Shown here one piece after another: positions 55,898 through 64,000 of a DNA stretch of 64,000 nt (within the stretch, counting starts at the first letter, position 1; the number at the start of each line of letters is the position of its first letter). Source of the DNA: Ulva prolifera (Eukaryota; Chlorophyta; Ulvophyceae; Ulvales; Ulvaceae). Where the stretch lies: contig CM041196.1 in the NCBI GenBank assembly GCA_023078555.1, positions 5,467,658-5,531,657 of the forward strand. The letters are read 5' to 3'. The notes below the pieces were generated by a model. It had not been told where the DNA came from. It worked only from the letters and a program-made list of their open reading frames with translations, and did no database searches. Position numbers and translations under genes: made by a program.

Positions 55898-58169
55898 TCA
55901 AACTGCCTGAGTATGACTTTGATAGAAGGCTGCAGCTCGCTTGCTCTCCGGCTCTAGCTTTTTGCGAGACGACGCTGCCACCCCGCGACCTTCGGGTAGT
56001 CCAGTGCTAAGAGCACACTGTCGCCGAGATCAAGGTGAGATCACCACAAATTTTGAGCTCCAATGAATGAGGCTTGCTTAAGAATAGTCAGCTGTCTAGC
56101 GGCCCGCGTGCGCTTCTGTTCTGGCAGTTTGAACATTGGCGTGATACGCTTCCCCACGACAGCTTCCCATAGTACACGAACGGTGGGCTTTGTAAGAAGG
56201 ATCAGTTGATGTGGCGATCCTGCCCATTGCATATTTCTGGCTGAAGACAATGCAATGGTCCTGTCCATGCAGCGTGACGCACGCACTGTCGCATGTCTCA
56301 ATTGAGGTGGCCACCGGTGTGTACCGCAGCTTCACATGCGGCCCGCTGGCAGAGTAGTGCTGCATGACAAGGGCTACAGCATACATCTGCAGGTGTCTCT
56401 GTTGATGTGCCGCACGCTGCTCTGTTCTGATACGCCTGGACTACATCAGCTCGTGGACCGCCTGCTGCGCACAGCATGCTGCACAAAGCAGCCTGCGTTG
56501 CCTGCTCACTGGGGCATGCTGCAGCAGCGCTTTCTGGCCCACACTGCCGCGCACCCTCACCCCGCCGAGGGGCGCTCCCAAGCAGGGCACTCCGACCCCG
56601 GACGCAGCCGCCGCCGATGGCATCGCGGGCCTGAAAGAGTCCAAGCAGGGAAGGGCGGCGGTTGGCGGATGATGGCGCCAGGTGTGCGGACAAGCGTCGC
56701 CTGCCGCTCCTGCTCAGGCCGGTGAGCAAATGCGCAGTGACACCTCTCGGCCGTCGTGCATGATGATGAGTCCCATCACAACTGTCTCGCCTGCATGCCG
56801 TGCAACGTTGTGTTGGAAATCCAGATCCACTATGCTTGACTTTCACCGTACGGTGAAAGTCAAGCATAGTGGATCTGGATTTCCTTAGCCGTACCCTACA
56901 CAGAACATTGTCAACTCAGAATAAAGGGACCACATGCTGACCGGTGGGGCAGCAGCTCTCGGAACTGGCGGGCGGCGGTGCAGCTGGGGCGGCGTCGTGG
57001 ACGGATTGCGAATCACATGCTCGAGGAGCAGTGGCTGGAGGCGACGCCAGACCCTGCAGCGATGCCAACTTGTTGAACAAGCCTCTTGAGGAACGCTCGT
57101 GCGGCCAGGCCAGCATGCCCGCACACCTCGTGTGGCAGTGCGCCAAGGGCGAAATACCTCGAGCTCATTCGCCGGCGTGTCGCTGCACGTCGTGCGTTCG
57201 GGAGCAGATGGCATGTCAAGCTGGCCGCCGTGTGAGATCAGGGCCCTGCAGGCCCACTGTAGAATGTTGAGGGAAATCGAATGTCTCGAAGGCTGTGTGC
57301 TCTCTAGCGCCTCAGCACTGCATGTAGTTGCGAAGGACAGACGCCGGGCAGCAAGCCGTTGCTCGGAATGCACTTGCAAATCCACTCATTCACCAGTTCC
57401 GTGCACCTCAGCACTCCATGTATGCATCACTACGATGTACAAATTAATGTCCATGGGGGGAATCGACACGTCCGAACTGTGGGATCAGAAGAGGCTTCCA
57501 GGCTACGTACTGCTTGGCTATGTACTGCACAGCACTGTACAAGTCTAGCAGTTTGAGCCAACAGACACTGGTGCCCACGACTCAATGTCCTCTTGAGATT
57601 ATTACACGGCCGAGGAAATGCAGGGTTCCCAAGTGCATCTGTTCCACCTGTCTACACATGCATAACAGAGATTCCTGAACTCAAACATCGTCGATGTATT
57701 GGGAATTAGTACCGGGAGTCATACTATATCCCAGCGTTGCCTGGGGGTGTCAATCTTGACGTTCGACGTTCGATTCATGCGGTGGGATCATGCCATGGCA
57801 TGCCACTTCATCGCCGGGAACACATGCATACGCTGTCCGCGAGCAGCATACAGAGCCTACAGCTTGTGCCGCGAGAGCGTTCCGTTTCAAAACGTTTTGA
57901 TCGTGTATGCTAGCCACATTGATGTAGTACACACGCTCGTGAAACGGCCATTCAAAGAAGCCCCAAGCGCAAAAGATCACACATTTCCTGCTGTAACCGA
58001 GCTCCTGATTGACACGGCGCGCTACCTCTTCCTTCAATTGGATCACCTTGCCTTGTCTTTCTTCGCGATTTGTTACATCCGGAATATTAGGCTGCTTATG
58101 CGGAGGTGGCAGTTTTCTGGATGCCTGCCTGCGATGCGCCTGGCGCACATTGTCTATTGTAAAGCTCAC
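55898..58169 (-). CDS. multi-exon gene of unknown function
   Basis: Exon-like segments on the minus strand, in order: 57998-58169 (MSFTIDNVRQAHRRQASRKL, a basic helical start), possibly 57750-57860 (SVCCSRTAYACVPGDEVACH), about 56930-57140 (LFNKLASLQGLASPPATAP), about 56715-56835 (DLDFQHNVARHAGETVVMGL, MHDGREVSLRIC), about 56210-56370 (MQHYSASGPHVKLRYTPVAT, CIVFSQKYAMGRIA), about 56046-56200 (TVRVLWEAVVGKRITPMF) and 55898-56006 (SRKKLEPESKRAAAFYQSHT, stop). Not every join could be proven in phase and I recognise no family. The middle part looks like beta strands. The exon near 56815 is interrupted by a perfect palindrome (next entry). The start faces the RING gene across 44 bp. Confidence 0.5.
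56815..56884. repeat. perfect 70-bp palindrome
   Basis: Two 35-base arms, 56815-56849 and 56850-56884, are exact reverse complements with no loop (centre ACCGT/ACGGT). The left part belongs to a coding exon on the minus strand (reading SSIVDLDFQ just before and into 56815), so the other arm is an inverted copy of exon DNA. Possible causes are an assembly or library fold-back artefact, or a real inverted duplication. Confidence 0.95.
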
Positions 58170-58213
58170 ATGCTCTCATTATGGACTGTGACTGGGACGG
58201 TGAGAGTCTGTAG
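58170..58213. promoter_or_regulatory. 44-bp divergent promoter interval
   Basis: The ATG of the unknown minus-strand gene (58169) and of the RING/CCCH gene (58214) are only 44 bp apart. Unless upstream exons exist, this interval contains both untranslated leaders and the core of both promoters. No TATA box is seen. Confidence 0.45.
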
Positions 58214-60017
58214 ATGAACGTTGTTCCAGAAATGGGCTCCAGCGAGGACGCAGAATGCCCCGTAACCTTGGAGGAATACACAGAAACGGGTGATCGACAG
58301 CCCTTGAAACTACCCCGATGTGGCCACACTTACAGTCGCAAGGGCATCTCCATGCTCGTGTCCAGGGCGCGATCGTTGCAACAGCAGGCTCCCACGAAGA
58401 AGGGGGGTGTCTGCCAGGTTCAATGCCCTACATGCCGGTTAAACTCGCGTATCAAGAACGCTGATGATTGTAAGGTGGATCATGATGTAGTTCAAATGCT
58501 GCGGAAGCAAGCGGCTGAGAGGGCGTCGAAGAAGCTGCGATTCCAGCAATCCAGAGTTGATGGGATTGGTGTGGGGGACAGTGACTGCAGCGAGGAAACG
58601 CAACACGATTATAGGCAATACGATTCGGTATGTCATACCGTGCATGTCTGCATGGTGCCCGGTGACCTGACCAGTCCGTAGTCCGATCTTTGTCTCCCGC
58701 TTTGATCGGCGCCCACGGTGTCAATCAACACCTGATCCGGAAAGCACAGAACGGCAGCAACATACAATCTTGCCGCTGTCGCTACCTCTGAATAGTTCGT
58801 AAGCCACTGGCATGATTGCAGGACGAAGATAGTTGTCCAGTACCAGACTCCGTGAGAATATCGAGAGCAGCGCACCTTTCAGACGGGCAGCGCCATGAGA
58901 AACGCCAGCTACTGTTTGGTGAGGTTCGCAGGGCCGTTCATAACGTTGTGAAGAATATAGTCTGCGACGAGGACATCGAGGACACCTGCCACACTTTAAC
59001 AGACTACATACTTACCAACCCGACTGAAGACGTCCTCGATTTCATCACATGTCCTCTCATATCATTTGAGGTGCTTCATGCAGTTTGGTCCGTCTTCGAG
59101 GTGCGGGAAGACTCATTCATGGCACGGAATCATTGCTTGACAGCCCTCGCACACCTGACACCCCCTCCGCAGCGAGCACACAATCCAGTGCACAACACAC
59201 CACCAACGCACTCCACAAAAGAGCCAGAGCACTGCCACATTCCTTTGTCGATTTCAGCGTCCCACCGGAGCCTGCAGGCCAGCGGACATCTACACCGAGG
59301 CAGCTGCATGTGCACATCTGCATGTCACCGTCCTCAGCCTTTCTCACCAGTGCCGCGAGCTCCCCCCATCTCAGGCCCCGCCGGCGGCACAGACGGACAA
59401 CTCACATCCGCAACACACATGTGCATACCCGATGTACAGGCAGAGCATCAGAGGGCTCGTCCAAGCGTACTCTCCCTGCACGAACCGCATGCAACATGGT
59501 CATTCTGGGAGTCGACTGTTGTCATGTGCCCCCCCCCCCCCCCCCCCCCCCCGCTCCTGTGCCTCTGAGCAGCTGCAAGTCCAGCGCTGCCGTTCAGACG
59601 CTAGATCGGCCATGGCCATGACTCACGCACCGCTGCTCCGCCACCGCAGGTCGAGATGCCGGACACGGCAGAACAGATCGGCGACACGGCGCTGCGGCAC
59701 CACGCCGCCATGCTCCTCGTCCTCCCCCGCACGCCCGCACAGGGCATAGAGCCGTGGGAGGTCGAGAACAAGCGCCTCTCCGCGCTGGTCGCCCACCTCC
59801 TGCTCTCATGCTTCATGGACCTGCTCTCTGACTCAGAGCGGGACGAGAGAGCCCTCAAGGAGCTCGCGGAGTACATCGCCGGTGCGCCCCCTCCGCCTCG
59901 CAACCACCACCTGCGCACTCGACAGCCAAAGTTGTTCTGTGTTCCCGACCCCTGCCATGCAGCTGCATCGAGGGCTGACCCAGAGTGTTCGGTGGCTGCA
60001 TCTCCCACACACAGACT

Positions 60018-60057
<40 letters not shown>

Positions 60058-62425
60058 CATGCTCGCAAATTATCTCGGCTGCCAAGCTCTGTCAGTCACC
60101 CAGGCCTCGATGCATGAGTCTGTGCGGCATGCAGATGAGGGGCTTTCGCAATGTCACATTCAGGATGGCGACCAGTACTCCCACATCTGGCTCCAGCCGA
60201 AACATTTCCTCTACCTCGCCGCCCGCACCCTCCGCTTCCACCTCCACCTCCGCCGCATCACCGGCGCCACGCTGATGCCCCACCGGCCCCCCTCCCCCGT
60301 CCGCCCCATCGCCGTCGGCCTCACTGAGAAGGCCGACGCCCTCATCCGGCCGCTCTACGGCGACGCCACGCCGACGGGCCTTGCCATGCGCATCGCAGAA
60401 ATCATCGCAAACAACACCCCCGACGCGGACTCTGCGCTCATCCTCATGCATGGCGGCGCGGACCTGCGGGCCGTCGTGGAGGACATCCTCGAAGCGATCA
60501 CGCTCGAGGGGGACCGCACGTCCACCTACACCCTGCCCGCGTCGTTCCCGGAGCCGAGGATCGGACATGAATTGAGGCCGGCCGCGGGCACGGTGGCGGC
60601 AGCATGCCGGCGGTCGCGGGACGCAGCGTGCTACGCGCGGGATGTGCAGGGCCGGAGGTGGCGGCGCCACGATCTTAGCGGCCGCACCGTGGTAGCCCCT
60701 CCGCCGTACTCGTCTGCTCGTTACAGCAATGGAGCTGCCAGCAGCTTCGCGGCACTGCCGACGCAGCAGCGAGGGCCGGGCCCAGGAGCAGCAGCTATCA
60801 CCCCACAGGACCTGTTTAGCGGCTTTGCTAGCACAGGGCGTGCGTCGTTGGAGACGAACCAGGTGCGGCCAAGCCCGCGCCCTCCCCGCGCCCAGTACAT
60901 TGCGATGGGCGGGGGACGGCTTGTGTCCCGTGTGTTCCGTGGCGGCACGTGGGGTTTTCCGGCAGCATGCGCTGGAGATGCCATGCGGCTGCGGCCCTGC
61001 ACGGCCCGTGATGTGCTGGCTGCCGCTCCACCATGCTGCGTGCTGGCGGCATCGCCTTACTCCATGCCGTCCGTCATGCGTCAACGTGGATGCGGAGCAC
61101 AGGGCATCACACCCCTAGCATCCCCACACCCTGCGGGCACGAGCGCGTGCCCTCGAGTGTGCGTGTCTGGGCATACCCGAATGAAGGGCACCTGCGTGCC
61201 ACCCTCGGAACTCCGTCCGCTTTATTACCGCCATATCTCCAACGACCTCTCGCCTGCTCCACAAGGCTGTGCTGCTGCAGAGAAGTAGCGTGTCAGGTGC
61301 AGCCGCATACCTCGTGCCACCGCCCGCCCCTGTAGCCACACATAGCCGCGCCCCGGCCGCCGCGGCCGCCGCCGCTGCGGCAAGCAGCAGCCGCGCCAGC
61401 GGCGACGGCTGCCGCTCCAGCGGCGACGGCTGCCGCTTCGTGGGCGTGCCGCCAAACGCAAAGTTCACGCCTGTAGAGGAGACGAGTGGCACGCACATGG
61501 TGCTGCCGGAGCGGCGCGGGCGCGCTCTGTGCTCGCACTTCCAGAAGCACGGCTGGTGCGAGCTGGGGGATCACTGCGCGATGGCACACCCCTCCGGCCG
61601 CAGTGTGAGGTTCAACCTCCTCGGCTACCCGATCCGGCCTGGGCAAAGGGTGCGTGCACTCTTCACTCCCCCTGTGCCCCCCTCAGTGTTCCAGCCCCAT
61701 GTCCGCGTGGCGTGTGACACGCAGAGACTGCCATTGGTGCCGTTGCGCATTTCACTGCCACAGACACCCGTGGCCCAAGGCTTGGGCCCTTGGGGTTGGG
61801 GGCACCTGCTCGTGAAAGCTGCCCACCTGCATGCTCGTCTGTGTGGCATGTGCTGTGTGGCATGTGCTGTGTAACGACGGCATAGTGGCTGGAGGGCACA
61901 TCAGGTGGGATTTGGACCAGTCCACCTCCCTGCACGGGCCCATCGGCCACACGGGGTCGCAGGCTCTGCAGTGGCGCACCACGCACCACTGCCGTGGGCC
62001 GTTGACGCCGCCGTGCCCTCCCGCATACGTATGCATGCATGCATGCTGGCGCAGATGCGCCTCTCCTCCTCGTGGCGCATCGCGGTGGGGGAGGGTGGAC
62101 GCGGCGGCGGATGAAGCGGCATGCACAGCATGCACAGCGCCTGGCACAGACACACAAGCAGCACACAGCGTGCACAGCATGCGCTGACACGATTTCACGT
62201 GTCACGTGGTCCCCCCTGCTTGTTCCGCAGCTCCTCGTGGCTGCGGCAACAGCCCGCAGCGCGGTGCAGGTGTGCAAGTTCTTCCTGGAACACGGGAAGT
62301 GTAAGTTTGGCAAGAACTGCAAGTTCAATCACCCGAACATCGCGTTCAAGGAGGGGCCGTATGCCGGCTCCATGGTCAGGGCGGCGGGCATGCTCGGGCA
62401 GAATTTCTACTCCAGTGCATTCTAG
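58214..62425 (+). CDS. RING/U-box-like plus tandem CCCH zinc-finger protein
   Basis: Six exons join in phase: 58214-58627, 58822-59100, 59650-59881, 60135-60862, 61281-61649 and 62231-62425, giving 738 aa. Residues 15-75 form a RING-like domain: ECPVTLEEY, LPRCGHTYSRKGI and CQVQCPTCR. Some metal ligands differ from classic RING (T for the second Cys of CPxC, S for the Cys after CGH), so it may fold like a U-box. Residues 139-330 are helical, with no known motif (NIVCDEDIEDTCHTLTDYIL). Near the C-terminus are two C-x8-C-x5-C-x3-H fingers: CSHFQKHGWCELGDHCAMAH (635-654) and CKFFLEHGKCKFGKNCKFNH (689-708). Such fingers bind RNA. RING plus CCCH suggests an RNA-binding ubiquitin ligase, as in Roquin-type proteins, but I see no ROQ domain. 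Introns 2 and 3 hold long C-runs. Confidence 0.85.
59529..59552 (+). repeat. poly-C run (24 C)
   Basis: Twenty-four consecutive C in intron 2 of the RING/CCCH gene, sense strand, about 100 bases before the exon starting at 59650. Confidence 0.85.
60019..60055 (+). repeat. poly-C run (37 C)
   Basis: Thirty-seven consecutive C in intron 3 of the RING/CCCH gene, sense strand, about 80 bases before the exon starting at 60135. It is the longest homopolymer of the window. Confidence 0.85.
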
Positions 62426-64000
62426 ATATACGGGGTGTGTGTGGCGGGCGTGGCCGCGGCTCGGCGTATGCCAGCCGGCCGCAAGCAAGCTGTACTTCGC
62501 CTCGGCGCCCTCGGCTAGTCCATCGAAGAGCAGCACCTAGGGGTGTGATTGACTTGGCCTGGCTCAGAACTGGATAGACTACCAGCGCTTGAGTTTATAA
62601 GGCCCTGCTTTCTCACTGAAGCTGTGCTACAGACCCGGGGGAGGGGGAGGGGGGGTGGTTGGAATAAAACGTCTGCGCGGCATATTCGGCTGTAGAGTGA
62701 GGGTGCTCGTTTTCCGTGGTGGGCAGGTGTGTGCACGTGTGCTTGGCCGTGGATCGGGCGTGTATCTGTAAATTGTGGAAGCCACATGGTGACGTGATAT
62801 ACCATTGAGCGCCGGCGTGGGCAGGCTGATGCAGGGTATGGAGTGTGTTTGGGTTGTGTGCGTGACGGACCGACGATTTACAATGGCCTCGACTCCGCAC
62901 GGCTCTGCATGGCGGAGTTGAGCTTTCGCATTAGGAGCCGTAAGAGCCCATGAAATCCCTGTGTGCCCTTGGATTGAGCATGTTGGGGTCGGCCTCTCAC
63001 CGAGGGCGAGAGGAGCAGAGTCAGTCACTGCAGCTGCTCCTCCCACCATCAATCACCGCGAGGTAAATCGTGACGCACCGGCCAGCATTGTATGGAGGAT
63101 TGTGTGTGTAATGGGCGGACTAGGCTACAGTAGCCACGTTTTGTTGACTACGAGTGGAATCCGAGCTTGAGAGTTCTGTTTGGTGTGTCGCCATCGTTGA
63201 GCTCCACTTGCGCCTGTCTCGACATGTACTTGTCATACAATCACAGGACTGGGTGATTTGCAGCCATCTGCCAGTGTGTGGACCGGCGCATGTTGCTGTG
63301 ACAGCTTCCTGTTGTGACTGTTGAGCAGTCAAGATGCGGTGAGATGGCCTTGAGAAGCTGCCTTTGCTCTTGCCATGTGTCAGCAAGGAGCGTGCATGCC
63401 TCACCTGTCAGGCAGCAATAAAGGAACGCTGTGATTGCAGAACGCTCACGGAGGGAGAGTAATTCGACTGTAATCGGTAATAAACACATCTAGATACATT
63501 GGGGAGCACATTCACGTCCGAAACTGCGCATGCAGCACCGAGAGGTAGTTATACGCTCACAGCTCGCGATCAAATAAGTCATGTGTGTTATCATAATTCT
63601 CTGTGCTCATCATCGCAACGATGCCGCCTGATTGATAGTGGCACTGGGGCATCGGTGAGTTGGCACTTGTACCACTCGTAGCCATACCTTCTGAAGTGTT
63701 ACGCATCGCGGCGCTGGCTCGAAGGTCGCTGCAACACAAGTAAGCAGTAGCACATAGTGGGGCTGCACTGTTTTTTTGGTGCGCTGCGCGCCTAGTGTTT
63801 CAAAGCCTGTGACGGTCCAGATCATGTACGCGGTGTTTGTGCATGTTTAAGGGGGCCCAATCCCTCACCCAGTCTAGATAACGCAGATCATGAGCTGATA
63901 TGGCACATTGAAGTCCTTTGCAACTGAGCATCTTTGGCGGCACTCTAGATCGTTCAGCGGGGGACTGCTGCGGCCCACGCTGGCTGCCAGCAACGCTGTG
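62426..64000. other. 3' flank, no gene seen
   Basis: Only short overlapping frames are present. The first 200 bases should be the 3' UTR of the RING/CCCH gene. A G-rich stretch lies at 62636-62658. I see no RNA gene or repeat that I can support. Confidence 0.5.

Noticed and set aside
59855-60085. Gly-rich protein on the minus strand
   Set aside because: The Gly run comes from the 37-C tract of an intron read antisense.

Overview
The window is nuclear DNA of a GC-rich, intron-rich eukaryote. The reasons are spliceosomal introns in nearly every gene, long low-density intergenic DNA, an ER-retention HDEL tail, a cohesin kleisin, an MLF protein and CCCH zinc fingers. Donors are very often GTGCG(C/G/T) and acceptors GCAG. 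A photosynthetic protist, perhaps a green alga, is my best guess from base composition and splice style, but I see no decisive lineage marker. I see no bacterial operons, CRISPR array, rRNA or confident tRNA, and I recognise no virus-derived element.

Layout. 1-4,072 is gene-poor and holds several inverted and direct repeats. About 4,073-17,417 (+) is a large multi-exon leucine-rich-repeat protein whose C-terminal half carries three diverged copies of a module that I delimit from the sequence. 17,418-22,395 is mostly gene-free. 22,396-29,259 (-) is a RAD21/REC8-type kleisin, modelled as 10 in-phase exons (930 aa). 30,437-30,751 (-) is a small membrane-protein ORF. 31,626-33,373 (+) is a 229-aa ER-lumen protein with signal peptide and HDEL tail. 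33,837-34,137 (+) is a 77-aa membrane protein. 34,388-38,395 (+) is an intronless 1,335-aa Ala-rich protein. 40,363-43,077 (-) is an NCLX/CCX-type cation/calcium exchanger. 43,674-45,654 (+) is an MLF1-like protein. 46,631-47,682 (-) is a 304-aa protein with one C-terminal membrane segment. 48,403-51,631 (-) is a secreted two-domain fasciclin protein with an acidic repeat tail. 52,172-52,735 (+) is a 122-aa small gene. 53,472-55,572 (-) is a thioredoxin/phosducin-fold protein. 55,588-55,891 (-) is a 76-aa Cys-rich protein. About 55,898-58,169 (-) is an unknown gene that shares a 44-bp divergent intergenic region with a RING plus tandem-CCCH protein at 58,214-62,425 (+, 738 aa). The last 1.6 kb shows no gene.

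The genes do not form one pathway. They are an ordinary eukaryotic neighbourhood touching chromosome cohesion, calcium transport, ER lumen, cell-surface adhesion, RNA binding and ubiquitin. The most unusual material is a 70-bp perfect palindrome touching an exon, a 38-bp hairpin element present twice, four runs of 23-37 C on the + strand, a tandem 68-bp intronic minisatellite, a SINE-like repeat pair, and the triplicated module of the LRR protein. Exon models described as in phase were checked by hand for frame and length only, without transcripts.
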